A stretch of DNA of 17,067 bases from Halovenus sp. (GCA_028275145.1 JAQCNG010000058.1:1-17067), one strand, 5' to 3'. Shown: positions 6,284 through 14,345, counted from the stretch's first letter. The notes: generated from the letters alone by a model not told the origin. Numbers and translations: made by a program.

Positions 6284-7066
6284 ATGGATTTCGGACTCGC
6301 GGAGAGAACGGCACTGGTGACCGGAGGCGGCGGACGCATCGGGGGCGAGGACTGTCGCGTGCTGGCCGCCGAGGGTGCGGAGGTGGTCGCGCTGGATATC
6401 AGCCTCGATGCCGCCGAGCGGGTCAGCGAGGAGATAAACAGCGGCGACTACGCCGGGACTGCACACGCCATCGAGTGTGACCTCACCGACCGCGAGGATG
6501 TCGCGAGTACCGTCGAGGCGCTCGAGACGGAGACCGGTGGGATCGACATTCTCGTGAACAACGCCGGGATGGTCGACGCCCGCGGCAGGGTCGAGGAGTT
6601 CGACGACGACACCTGGGACCGGGACGTGTCGGTCAACATCACCGGCGCGTACAACATCACCCGCCAGGTCTACCCCCACATGAAAGACCGCGAGTGGGGG
6701 CGTATCGTCAACATGTCCTCGATGGCCGGCTGGCAGGGCGGCTTCGGACAGCTCTCGTACGCCGCCACGAAGGCCGCGCTCATCGGCTTCGGAAAGACAC
6801 TCGCGCTGGAGGGGGCACAGCACGGTGTCACCTCGAACGTCATCGCGCCGAGCATCGTCGTGGGTCAACTCGCGGACCTGCCAATCGAACAGCTCGAACA
6901 GATGGACGAACACTTCGCACGTATCGCCCGGGCCACACCCATGCGCGAACTCGGCCGCGAGGCCGACGTCGCCAACCTGGTGGCCTACCTCTGCTCGGAA
7001 CAGGCCAGTTACGTCACCGGCCAGGTGGTCGGTGTCACCGGCGGTATCGACCTCTTTACGTTCTGA
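6284..7066 (+). CDS. Short-chain dehydrogenase/reductase (FabG-like)
   Basis: 260 residues, the length of classical SDRs. The cofactor motif TGGGGRIG spans residues 13-20. Asp38 at the end of strand 2 suggests NAD(H) rather than NADP(H). NNAG is at 92-95 and the catalytic triad is Ser145 or Ser146, Tyr159 and Lys163 (SYAATK). The C-terminal YVTGQVVGVTGG is typical of 3-oxoacyl-ACP reductase-like members. Substrate is unknown; an oxidoreductase of a hydroxyacyl, sugar or polyol compound is possible. I chose the ATG at 6284 over the in-frame GTG at 6260. Purine-rich GGAGAGGGG lies just before the ATG, and family members usually begin within about 10 residues of the first strand. It appears to be a single-gene unit facing the convergent CHY gene 42 bp away. 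Confidence 0.87.
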   Translation: MDFGLAERTALVTGGGGRIGGEDCRVLAAEGAEVVALDISLDAAERVSEEINSGDYAGTAHAIECDLTDREDVASTVEALETETGGIDILVNNAGMVDARGRVEEFDDDTWDRDVSVNITGAYNITRQVYPHMKDREWGRIVNMSSMAGWQGGFGQLSYAATKAALIGFGKTLALEGAQHGVTSNVIAPSIVVGQLADLPIEQLEQMDEHFARIARATPMRELGREADVANLVAYLCSEQASYVTGQVVGVTGGIDLFTF

Positions 7067-7108
7067 GCGGCCCTAGCGTCTGGGTGTCGTATCTGGCCTG
7101 TCGACGCG

Positions 7109-7495
7109 TCACCGTTCGAAGTACAGGTGGTGATGGCTCCGACAGTCGGGGTTGAACGAGGCCCCACAGGCAGGGCAGTCGTCGCCGGCGTCGAGGTACG
7201 TCTCGACGGAGAGTGTCGTCCGGCAGACGCCACACAGCACCGCCTGCTCGTCGAACTGCCCACGGGAGAGGCGGTCCGTCTCGTGGGCCGTCGTCTCGGC
7301 GTGACACGCCGCACACGGGTAGTAGGTGTCACAGCAGGCAAACCGGAGCGCGACGATGTCGGCTCGGTCGTGCCAGTGGCGACAGCGGGTGTCGTCGTCG
7401 ACAGCGACACCGCAGAGCGGAACCGTGAACCGGTCGTCTGTCTCCGGTGGGCTGGTCGTTCGGCAGGCCGCCGCGTCCCGGTCGGACTCCTCCAT
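7109..7495 (-). CDS. CHY-type zinc-finger protein
   Basis: 128 residues from the ATG complementary to 7493-7495; a GTG two codons upstream (7501) is an alternative start. The body is the CHY zinc-finger pattern: Cys28, Cys38-x-His40, Cys54-Cys55, Cys61-x2-Cys64-His65 and His71, then paired cysteines Cys88-x2-Cys91 and Cys107-x2-Cys110, Cys118, and a closing HHHLYFE. Such domains bind several zinc ions. In eukaryotes they accompany RING domains in ubiquitin ligases, while stand-alone haloarchaeal copies have no established function. The first 25 residues are variable and polar. The gene is divergent from the sulfatase gene, with 82 bp between start codons, and convergent with the SDR gene. Confidence 0.85.
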   Translation of the reverse strand: MEESDRDAAACRTTSPPETDDRFTVPLCGVAVDDDTRCRHWHDRADIVALRFACCDTYYPCAACHAETTAHETDRLSRGQFDEQAVLCGVCRTTLSVETYLDAGDDCPACGASFNPDCRSHHHLYFER

Positions 7496-7546
7496 ATCCA
7501 CAGACCACGCGCCGAGCAGGCCTGACTCTGTCGCCGAGCCGTCGGA

Positions 7547-7554
7547 GATTTAGG
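7547..7554 (+). promoter_or_regulatory. Probable TATA element of the sulfatase gene
   Basis: GATTTAGG is centred about 28 bases before the ATG at 7578, which fits a leaderless message. It also argues against the in-frame GTG at 7554, which would fall on the box itself. The opposite-strand CHY gene starts about 55 bases on the other side, so the box may or may not serve it. Confidence 0.5.
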
Positions 7555-7577
7555 TGTCGGCGTCCAGATACACGGCG

Positions 7578-8867
7578 ATGGACAGTCGGCCGAACGTTGT
7601 CCTGGTGGTGCTCGATACCGTGCGTAGTGACCACGTTCACGGGTACGACCGGGAGACAATGCCGGCGTTCGAGCGGTTCGGGGCCGACGCCACGACGTTC
7701 ACCGACGCGGTTGCCCAGGCGGCCTGGTCGGTTCCGGCACACGCCTCGCTGTTCACCGGGGAGTACCCCGAGACACACGGGGCGACGACGTTACGCCCGG
7801 TGTTCCGGGCAGAGCCGACACTGCCGGGCCTGCTCGCCGACGCGGGCTACGGGACCTACGCCGTCTCCCCCAACCAGTACGTCCGGCCGGGGCTCGGCTT
7901 CGGCCGGGGGTTCGACAGGTTCGAGCGACTGACGGGGCCGAGCGTGCCACAGTCGCTCGTCGACCTGGTCGGTCCAGCCCTCAACCGGGTGACGAGCAGT
8001 CCCACACGGCGCTGGCCGGAGCGTCTGCTCAACGCCGTCCGGGCCCGCTACGGCACGACGACAGACCTTTCCTCACCGCCAGGGTACCCCGTCGCCGACC
8101 GGGTCGACGACCTGTTGCGGGCGGGGTCGCGCCCGTTTTTTCTCTTCGTCAATCTCTTCGACGCACACCTGCCCCGCTCGCCGGCACCCGAACACCTCGA
8201 CCGGTTCGTCGACGACACGCTCGCGGACGCCCCGGTTGTGACGAACGAGCGGGCCCACAAGTTCGGGTCGGGCATGGACGAGCGGGGACTCGCACGGATG
8301 CGGCAGCTCTACGATGCGGACCTCCGGACGCTCGACGACCAACTCGACGCGCTGCTCGAGACGCTGTCGCGGGCCGGCGTTCTCGAGGAATCGCTGGTCG
8401 TGCTCGTCTCTGACCACGGCGAGCATCTCGGCGAGTTCGGACTGGTCGGCCACCAGCACAGCGTCTTCGAGAGTGTCGTCTCGGTGCCGCTCGCGGTGCA
8501 GTTCCCCGGCGGCGGGCCCGACACGGTGACCAGCCAGGTCGAGACGCGGCGGGTCTTCCACACGATTCTCGACGAGACGGGTGTCGGGGCCTACCCGGAG
8601 CGGTCGCTCGCGTCCGGCGGGGCCGACCCGGTGGCACGCGGGGCGTTCTACACACCGATGGTCGACATCGAGGCGCTGGTCTGGCACGACCGGGTCCGGT
8701 ACGACCGGGGGTTGCTGGGCGAACCCCTGTTCTTTGCCCGGACCGGTGACCACAAACTCGTCCGGTTCGACGGCTCGGAGTGGCTGTTCCCGCTCCCCGA
8801 GGGGCGTGGTGACTCGCTGTCCCGGGCGGACGGCCGGCGCGCCTACGGGCGTCTTTCGACCCGGTGA
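7578..8867 (+). CDS. Sulfatase-family hydrolase (alkaline phosphatase superfamily)
   Basis: 429 residues with the sulfatase fold markers. The metal-binding start is PNVVLVVLDTVRSDHVHGY (Asp13). The nucleophile region is SVPAHASLFTGEYP (Ser51). A second metal site is VSDHGEHLGEFG (Asp279, His280), followed by HQHSVFESVVSVP. Members cleave sulfate or phosphate esters. The expected C/S-x-P-x-R modification box reads S-V-P-A-H here, so classical formylglycine formation at this Ser is doubtful; a directly used Ser or Thr as in phosphoesterases or phosphotransferases is possible. There is no signal peptide or membrane segment, so it probably works in the cytoplasm, perhaps on glycans or lipid-linked sugars (inference). 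The ATG is chosen from the TATA spacing. Confidence 0.86.
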   Translation: MDSRPNVVLVVLDTVRSDHVHGYDRETMPAFERFGADATTFTDAVAQAAWSVPAHASLFTGEYPETHGATTLRPVFRAEPTLPGLLADAGYGTYAVSPNQYVRPGLGFGRGFDRFERLTGPSVPQSLVDLVGPALNRVTSSPTRRWPERLLNAVRARYGTTTDLSSPPGYPVADRVDDLLRAGSRPFFLFVNLFDAHLPRSPAPEHLDRFVDDTLADAPVVTNERAHKFGSGMDERGLARMRQLYDADLRTLDDQLDALLETLSRAGVLEESLVVLVSDHGEHLGEFGLVGHQHSVFESVVSVPLAVQFPGGGPDTVTSQVETRRVFHTILDETGVGAYPERSLASGGADPVARGAFYTPMVDIEALVWHDRVRYDRGLLGEPLFFARTGDHKLVRFDGSEWLFPLPEGRGDSLSRADGRRAYGRLSTR

Positions 8868-8940
8868 CACTGCCAGTTGCTCGACACGGGATGCAGTCAG
8901 CGGGAGACGGCGCGTCTCTCGGGGGACAGCACAGCGACAC

Positions 8941-8950
8941 GCTTTTTTCC
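8941..8950 (+). promoter_or_regulatory. Probable TATA element of the acetyltransferase gene
   Basis: GCTTTTTTCC carries six T residues centred about 27 bases before the ATG at 8973. It could be mistaken for a terminator of the upstream gene, but its position is exactly that of a promoter box and no hairpin precedes it. A leaderless transcript is likely. Confidence 0.45.
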
Positions 8951-8972
8951 ACCCGGCCAGCACTGAGGCACA

Positions 8973-9563
8973 ATGTCACTGTTTCCGGCCGAGATGGAGA
9001 GCGAGCGACTGCGATACGAGCACGTCAGTCCGGAGACACTCGACCCGCTCGACCTCTACGAACACGTCAGAGCGGACGCACCACACATCGACGAGATAAC
9101 CCGGTACGTCTCATGGGACCCCTACGAGCACCCCAAACAGGCCGTCGACTGGATCGAACAGTGTGGCGACGCCTTCGAGAGCCAGGAGAGCGCGACCTAC
9201 GCCATCTACCCGACAGAAGCCGACGAGGCCGGCGAGTTCGCCGGGTTCGCCGGTCTGCACCCCGACTGGGACCGCAGAGTCGCCACCATGGGGACGTGGC
9301 TGCGCAAGCCGTTCTGGGGTCGGGGCTACTCCGGGGAGCGCGCGGCGCGGATGCTCGAACTCGCCTTCGACCGCCTCCACCTCGAGGTGGTCACCGTCTC
9401 GCACGACCCGGCGAACGACAACTCCCGGCGGGCCATCGAGCGGTACGTCGACCGGTTCGGCGGTCGCAAAGAGGGCCACATCCGAAACGATATCGTCATC
9501 AACGGGGAGCCGAGAGACTCGGTCAGATACAGCATCTCCCGCGAGGAGTGGGCAGAGCGGTAG
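8973..9563 (+). CDS. GNAT-family N-acetyltransferase (RimJ/RimL type)
   Basis: 196 residues, the usual size for the RimJ/RimL-like branch. It opens with ESERLRYEHVSPETLDPLDLYEH, typical of the first strand and helices, and carries an acceptor-side region with WDPYEHPKQAVDWIE. The acetyl-CoA pyrophosphate loop is near residues 112-121 (KPFWGRGYSGE). The following helix and strand contain VSHDPANDNSRRAIERY, the Asn-rich turn that closes the CoA site. The enzyme moves an acetyl group from acetyl-CoA to an amine, which may be a protein N-terminus, a small amine or an antibiotic; the acceptor is not predictable. Its own promoter-like box indicates a single-gene unit. Confidence 0.88.
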   Translation: MSLFPAEMESERLRYEHVSPETLDPLDLYEHVRADAPHIDEITRYVSWDPYEHPKQAVDWIEQCGDAFESQESATYAIYPTEADEAGEFAGFAGLHPDWDRRVATMGTWLRKPFWGRGYSGERAARMLELAFDRLHLEVVTVSHDPANDNSRRAIERYVDRFGGRKEGHIRNDIVINGEPRDSVRYSISREEWAER

Positions 9564-9601
9564 CCGGCCGTCGGGGCTGTCCCGCGCTCGCGACTGCCGC
9601 C

Positions 9602-9641
9602 GACCGACCCCTGGGGTCTGTTCCCCGCTCGACGGTCGGTC
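9602..9641. repeat. Nested inverted repeats downstream of the acetyltransferase gene
   Basis: GACCGACC (9602-9609) pairs with GGTCGGTC (9634-9641) as an 8-bp stem. A competing hairpin lies inside it: GACCCC (9606-9611), T, GGGGTC (9613-9618). It begins 38 bases after the acetyltransferase stop. A role in 3'-end formation or as a protein site is possible, but no T-run follows. Confidence 0.4.
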
Positions 9642-9702
9642 ACCCCTGTCTCGCGCTCCGCTGGGGACGAGTACCGGCACCGGGCGGGGCCGGAGCGACC
9701 AC

Positions 9703-9713
9703 AAGATATATTC
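9703..9713 (+). promoter_or_regulatory. TATA element of the HTTM gene
   Basis: AAGATATATTC is the most A/T-rich run for several hundred bases. It is about 48 bases before the GTG at 9756, so transcription would start near 9735 and leave a leader of roughly 20 bases. Confidence 0.5.
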
Positions 9714-9755
9714 GGCTCTCAGCGAGAGATGTGACAGTATCGTGGTGACCGTCAA

Positions 9756-11309
9756 GTGAGCGGACCGTCACCCGCCCTCCAGACACGAGCACGCCGCGCC
9801 AGAGAGCGACTGAACCCGGTGTGGAAGCGGGTTCGAGCGCGGTTCACAGTCGACACCAGAGCGCTGGCGGCCGTCCGTATCCTGCTGGGTCTGACCCTGC
9901 TCGGTGACCTCCTGTACCGTGCGGGCTATCTGGAGTTTTTCTACACAGACAGCGGCGTCTACCCGCTGTCGGCCGCCGAGGTGACCTACACCCAGTACAA
10001 CGGGTGGTCGCTGCATCTGCTCTCGGGTGAGCCGTGGGTTCAGGGGTTGCTGTTCGTCGTGGCGGGGCTGTTCGCCGTGGCGTTCGTGCTCGGCTACCGG
10101 ACCCGACTGGTCGGACTCGTCTCGCTGGTGTTGCTGTTCTCGCTGCACGGCCGGAATCCGGCGGTGCTCAACGGCGGTGACCGCCTGTTCCGGGTGCTCC
10201 TGCTGGTCGCGCTCACGACGCCGCTCGGTGAGCGCTGGTCTGTCGACGCGCTCCGGCGCGGAACTGCCCGGAGAACGGTCGCCAGTTTCGGAACCGCCGC
10301 GCTCCTCGCCCAGCCACTGGCCGTGTTCTCGGCGAACGCCATCGAGAAACACGAGGGCCAACACTGGTACACCGGGGACGCACTGGAGATTGCGATGCGA
10401 AACGACACGATGACAATCCTCCTGGGGGACAGACTCGCCGAGTTTCCCGCGCTGATGACACTGCTCAACTACGGCTGGATAACGCTGCTCGCGGGCTCTC
10501 TCGTGCTCCTGTTTCTCCCGGTCGGTCGGGTGCGTGCGCTCGCGGCGCTCGCGTACCTGAGTGCGTTCACCGGCATGGCACTGACCCTCTCGGTGGGTGT
10601 GTTTCCCTACGTGCTGGCCGCGTCGGTGTTCGCGTACCTCACGACACCGTTCTGGGACCTGCTGGCCCGGCCGGTGCCGTCGTCCTGGCGCGAGCGGGTG
10701 CCGGATGCCGACCAACTGGGCCCGCTGGGTCGACCACCACTGGAACAACGCCTCCTGTCGTGGCTCCGGAGCGCCGACCACGGCTCCGTCGCAGGGTACA
10801 CCGTCGCGTACGCCCGCTCGCTGCTGACCATGGTGGGACTGGTCGTCTTTGTCTGGATTCTGCTGTTCACCGCGGTGGACGTCGGCGGCTACGACGTGCC
10901 GGGGGCCGACAGCCACGTCGACCAGCAGGACTGGGGGCTGTACGCGCCGGACCCCTCGGACGGGTACGCCTGGTTCGTCACCGAGGTAGAACTCCAGAAC
11001 GGTTCGACGCTCGACCTGGACGACGGCGGGCCGGTCACGTTCGACCGCCCCGCCGATTCCGCCGACGAGTACGACACCTTCCGCCACCGGAAGTACCTCC
11101 AGGCCGTTCGCAGGTCCGGAGCGGGCAGTTCAAACGGTGCCATCGCAAAGAGCTACGCGAACTGGGGCTGTGACCGGGCGACGACAACCTACGGCGAGAG
11201 CGTCGAGAAGGTGACCCTCTACCGGATGTACCAGCCAAGTCCGCTCGACGGCACCTACGAGCACCCACCGACGAGAGCGCTGGTCGTCGGGAAGTTCTGC
11301 GACACCTGA
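9756..11309 (+). CDS. HTTM-domain membrane protein (vitamin K-dependent carboxylase-like)
   Basis: 517 residues. After a basic N-terminal segment (about 10-32), the HTTM signature region begins with TRALAAVRILLGLTLLGDLLYR and a short extracytoplasmic loop, EFFYTDSGVYPL. Hydrophobic segments follow at about 36-57, 94-113, 117-131, 145-160, 180-200, 228-252, 257-290 and 350-372. The conserved KHEGQHWYTGDALEIAM stretch lies between two of them. A soluble C-terminal domain (about 375-517) contains the motif QQDWGLYAPDP and ends in a cysteine-containing tail (GKFCDT). The family is named for horizontally transferred transmembrane domains and includes the gamma-carboxylase core. The activity of haloarchaeal members is unknown. 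The GTG start is the first in-frame start after a stop at 9732. Confidence 0.82.
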   Translation: MSGPSPALQTRARRARERLNPVWKRVRARFTVDTRALAAVRILLGLTLLGDLLYRAGYLEFFYTDSGVYPLSAAEVTYTQYNGWSLHLLSGEPWVQGLLFVVAGLFAVAFVLGYRTRLVGLVSLVLLFSLHGRNPAVLNGGDRLFRVLLLVALTTPLGERWSVDALRRGTARRTVASFGTAALLAQPLAVFSANAIEKHEGQHWYTGDALEIAMRNDTMTILLGDRLAEFPALMTLLNYGWITLLAGSLVLLFLPVGRVRALAALAYLSAFTGMALTLSVGVFPYVLAASVFAYLTTPFWDLLARPVPSSWRERVPDADQLGPLGRPPLEQRLLSWLRSADHGSVAGYTVAYARSLLTMVGLVVFVWILLFTAVDVGGYDVPGADSHVDQQDWGLYAPDPSDGYAWFVTEVELQNGSTLDLDDGGPVTFDRPADSADEYDTFRHRKYLQAVRRSGAGSSNGAIAKSYANWGCDRATTTYGESVEKVTLYRMYQPSPLDGTYEHPPTRALVVGKFCDT

Positions 11310-11401
11310 GCGGTCCAGACGGACGTGGTCGTCACGCCACCGCCGTTCCCGTCGATTCCCACCCCGAACGGCCGACGCTCCGTCCGACCCCGGGGACCGT
11401 T

Positions 11402-11437
11402 CGTATATCTCCAAGCGTAGAGTTGGATTACTCCAAG
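11402..11437 (+). promoter_or_regulatory. Core promoter and candidate operator of the metal ATPase gene
   Basis: TATAT (11404-11408) is a TATA element that would start transcription near 11432. Overlapping and following it are three five-base half-sites: TCCAA (11410-11414), TTGGA (11423-11427) and TCCAA (11432-11436). CTCCAAG recurs as a direct repeat 22 bp apart (11409-11415 and 11431-11437), about two helical turns. Occupancy would cover the start of transcription, so a metal-responsive repressor is a reasonable guess. No regulator gene lies beside it. Confidence 0.42.
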
Positions 11438-11473
11438 AAACTGGTATGTGCGGGAGGACCGTAGAAACGAGCA

Positions 11474-13864
11474 ATGACAGACGACGGTCCGACAGCGGAT
11501 GCCCCTGGAGACGGGAGACGGGCGGTTCGGCTCTCCGTGCCGGAGATGGACTGCCCGTCGTGTGCAGGAAAGGTCGAAAAGAGTCTCGACCGGGTCGACG
11601 GCGTCGGCGAGGTCGACACCCGGCCGACGGCGGGCGTGGTCAGCGTGGGCTACGACGGCGACCGGGCCGGCGAATCAGACGCAATCGAGGCAATCGAGCG
11701 GGCGGGCTACGAGGTCACCCAGAGCGGTTCGGACACGGGTCAGGATGTCGACATCGCCCCGCCGTCGGCGGTGTGGACTGGGCGGCGCGCGCTGACGGCC
11801 TGGGCCGGAGCCGCGTTTCTCGTGGCGGGACTGGCCCTCGAGTTCCTGCTCACCGGCCTGAACCGGGGTCTTGGAACACCGCTATCGCTCTCGGTCGCGG
11901 ACCTGGCGCTGCTGGGAGCGGTCCTGACGAGCGGCGCGCCGGTCGTCCGGGGCGGTCTGCAGTCGGCCCGGGCCCGGAGTCTCGACATCGACCTCCTGAT
12001 GGGAACGGCCATCATCGCCGCAACCGGCGTCGGACTGTACATCGAGGCCGCGACGCTCGCGGTGCTTTTCAGCGTCGCCGAGTTGCTCGAACAGTACGCG
12101 ATGGACCAGACCCGGGACTCGCTGCGGGAACTGCTGGCGCTCGCGCCCGAGGAGGCGACCGTCCGCAGCGACGGTCAGGAGCGGACCGTCCCGGTCGACG
12201 AGGTGGCGGTGGGCGACACCGTCGTCGTGCGGCCGGGCGAGAAAATCCCGGTCGACGGGGTCGTCAGCGAGGGCGAAAGCGCTGTCGACCAGTCGCCTAT
12301 CACCGGCGAGAGCGTCCCGGTCGACCGGGGGCCCGGTGACGAGGTGTTTGCGGGCACGTTCGCCCAGGAGGGGTATCTCGAACTCGAGGCGACAACCGAC
12401 GCCGAGGGAACGACGCTCGCCCGCATCATCGACCTCGTGGGCGAGGCACAGGCCGAGACCACCGAGACCGAGCAGTTCGTCGACCGGTTCGCGGCCTACT
12501 ACACGCCCGGTGTGGTGGTGCTCGCGGTGCTGACCGCCGTCGTGCCGCCGCTTCTGGTCGACGGGAGCGCGACTGTCGGTGTGGCGGGCGTGACCCACAC
12601 CTTCGCCGGAGAGCCACTGACGTGGTTCGTCCGGGGGCTGACACTGCTCGTCATCGCCTGTCCCTGTGCCTTCGTCATCTCGACGCCGGTCAGTGTGGCG
12701 TCGGGGGTCACCGCCGCCGCGCGCAACGGCGTACTGGTGAAAGGCGGCACCCACCTGGAGGCGATGGGTGGGGTCGACGCCATCGCCTTCGACAAGACCG
12801 GAACGCTGACGAAGGGTGAACTGACCGTGACCGACGTTGTTCCCGCGGCGGACGCCTCGGAGACCGAGGTGCTCCGGTACGCCGGGGCGCTGGAACACGG
12901 GAGCGACCACCCCATCGCCGACGCCGTCCTCGACCGGGCCGGGCAGACTGGGGCGACACTCCCCGAGGTTTCGGAGTTCGAGACGCTCACCGGCCGCGGT
13001 GTGCGTGCCCGTGTCGACGGTCAGACCTACTACGTCGGCAAGCCCGCGCTGTTCGGCGTCGGCGGCGAGACGGTCACCGACGGCGGCGAGACGGCTCCCG
13101 GTGCCGGGCGTGGAGAGCGACGCGACGACCACCGGACACCGTCCGGGGGCGAGGGGTCGGCCGGCCCGGTCGCCGGAGACGATATCGCCCACTCGCTGTC
13201 GGCGACAGAGCGGGACGCTATCGAGCGCCTCCAGCGCGAGGGCAAGACCGTAGTGCTCGTCGGAACGCGGTCGAGGGTCGTCGGTATCCTCGGAATCGCG
13301 GACGAGATTCGGCCGGAGGCCGCCCGGACCGTCGAGGCGTTGCACCGACTCGGCGTCGCCCCGCTGGTGATGCTCACCGGAGACAACGAGGGGACCGCCC
13401 GGGCGGTGGGGGACGAACTCGGCATCGACGAGCACCGCGCCGAGTTGCTCCCCGAGGAGAAAGTCGAGGCGGTCGAGAAACTCGAACGGGAGCACGGCGC
13501 GGTGGCGATGGTCGGCGACGGGGTCAACGACGCGCCCGCGCTGGCCGCGGCCTCGGTGGGCGTGGCGATGGGTGCGGCGGGCACCGACACGGCAATCGAA
13601 ACCGCAGACATCGCGCTGATGGGTGACGACCTGGGGACAGTGCCGTACCTCCACGGACTGGCCGGCAAAGCCAGAGGCGTCATCCGGCAGAACATCTGGA
13701 GCAGTCTCGGCGTGAAACTGCTGCTGGCGATTGGCGTTCCCTTTGGCTACGTCAGCGTCGCCGTCGCCGTTCTCGTCGGCGATATGGGCATGAGTCTCGG
13801 GGTCACCGGCAACGCCATGCGCCTCTCGCGTGTGCGCCCGGACCGGTTCCGCGACTCGTCGTGA
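11474..13864 (+). CDS. Heavy-metal P1B-type ATPase, probably Zn2+/Cd2+ exporting (ZntA/CadA-like)
   Basis: 796 residues. A single N-terminal heavy-metal domain carries MDCPSC (Cys27, Cys30). The membrane and ATPase parts follow: the actuator loop TGES (277-280), the metal-site motif CPC (396-398) in the sixth helix, the phosphorylated Asp440 in DKTGT, His479-Pro480 in the nucleotide domain, and GDGVNDAP before the last two helices. Lys748 in the penultimate helix and Asp770 in the last one (VGDMGMSLGVTGNAM) match the Lys/Asp pair that defines the Zn/Cd/Pb group. Cu pumps instead have Asn-Tyr and Met-Ser motifs there. An insertion rich in Gly, Asp and Ser (13080-13190) extends the nucleotide domain. 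It pumps metal out of the cell using ATP. The leader is about 40 bases, with no good ribosome-binding site next to the ATG. Confidence 0.88.
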   Translation: MTDDGPTADAPGDGRRAVRLSVPEMDCPSCAGKVEKSLDRVDGVGEVDTRPTAGVVSVGYDGDRAGESDAIEAIERAGYEVTQSGSDTGQDVDIAPPSAVWTGRRALTAWAGAAFLVAGLALEFLLTGLNRGLGTPLSLSVADLALLGAVLTSGAPVVRGGLQSARARSLDIDLLMGTAIIAATGVGLYIEAATLAVLFSVAELLEQYAMDQTRDSLRELLALAPEEATVRSDGQERTVPVDEVAVGDTVVVRPGEKIPVDGVVSEGESAVDQSPITGESVPVDRGPGDEVFAGTFAQEGYLELEATTDAEGTTLARIIDLVGEAQAETTETEQFVDRFAAYYTPGVVVLAVLTAVVPPLLVDGSATVGVAGVTHTFAGEPLTWFVRGLTLLVIACPCAFVISTPVSVASGVTAAARNGVLVKGGTHLEAMGGVDAIAFDKTGTLTKGELTVTDVVPAADASETEVLRYAGALEHGSDHPIADAVLDRAGQTGATLPEVSEFETLTGRGVRARVDGQTYYVGKPALFGVGGETVTDGGETAPGAGRGERRDDHRTPSGGEGSAGPVAGDDIAHSLSATERDAIERLQREGKTVVLVGTRSRVVGILGIADEIRPEAARTVEALHRLGVAPLVMLTGDNEGTARAVGDELGIDEHRAELLPEEKVEAVEKLEREHGAVAMVGDGVNDAPALAAASVGVAMGAAGTDTAIETADIALMGDDLGTVPYLHGLAGKARGVIRQNIWSSLGVKLLLAIGVPFGYVSVAVAVLVGDMGMSLGVTGNAMRLSRVRPDRFRDSS

Positions 13865-14030
13865 GTCGGCCACCGTTGTGCGCTGGTCACTCCGGGTCTC
13901 GGTCGACGGTCTCTCGCCGCTCCGGGCGTGAGACGGCAGTCGCTCCCGGGACAGTACGCCGGAGAGGACCACAGCGGTCGCTCCCAGAGAGTGCGTGGGT
14001 GTCGACGGCTCAGACACCTCGTGAGACAGT

Positions 14031-14339
14031 TCAGAGTTCTTCGAGGTGTTCGACGCCCTGCTTGGAGACGTTGCCCTTGGTGATCTCCTCGGGCATCCAG
14101 TTGGGCTTGTCCTCGGGGGCCTCCTCCTCCCAGGCCCAGCCCTCGTAGACGTGGACCTTGTGCTCGCCTTTCTCGCGGAGCCGTATCTCCTCCGTTTCGG
14201 CCGCGTCCTCGGACGGGGCTGGTTCGAGTCGCCGTGCGGCCTTCAGCGCTGCCTGTCGCGGCGTCTTTCCCGAGAAAACACTCGGTTCGTCGCCGTCTGT
14301 TGTTCTGAGCGCGAAGTTCCGCTCTTCGTTCTGTGACAT
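14031..14339 (-). CDS. MC1-family chromosomal (non-histone) DNA-binding protein
   Basis: 102 residues from the ATG complementary to 14337-14339. The sequence follows Methanosarcina MC1 along its whole length: RNFALRTTDGDEPSVFSGK, then PRQAALKAA (28-36), then IRLREKGEHKVHVYEGW, then DKPNWMPEEITKG. The Trp81-Met82 pair corresponds to the DNA-contacting loop of MC1. The protein binds and sharply bends DNA as a monomer and compacts the chromosome. The short acidic insert at about 40-50 differs from the methanogen protein and is common in salt-adapted proteins. A GGAGGA ribosome-binding site lies six bases before the ATG and a strong TATA box about 39 bases before it, which suggests high expression. 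Confidence 0.92.
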   Translation of the reverse strand: MSQNEERNFALRTTDGDEPSVFSGKTPRQAALKAARRLEPAPSEDAAETEEIRLREKGEHKVHVYEGWAWEEEAPEDKPNWMPEEITKGNVSKQGVEHLEEL

Positions 14340-14345
14340 TCTGGT

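Noticed and set aside
5871..6284. Plus-strand frame opposite the 99-residue small gene
   Set aside because: It has no promoter at its start, an Arg/Ser-rich translation, and it would overlap the SDR start. The minus-strand reading is better supported, though neither is certain.
7554..7577. GTG at 7554 as the sulfatase start
   Set aside because: It falls on the TATA-like box, whose spacing instead fits the ATG at 7578.
8943..8948. Run of six T as a terminator of the sulfatase gene
   Set aside because: It is 75 bases past the stop, has no preceding hairpin, and sits at exact TATA distance from the next ATG.
11882..14017. Minus-strand open frame of 711 codons opposite the metal ATPase
   Set aside because: The translation is rich in Arg, His, Asp and Gly with no domain, and the plus-strand gene has every P1B motif.
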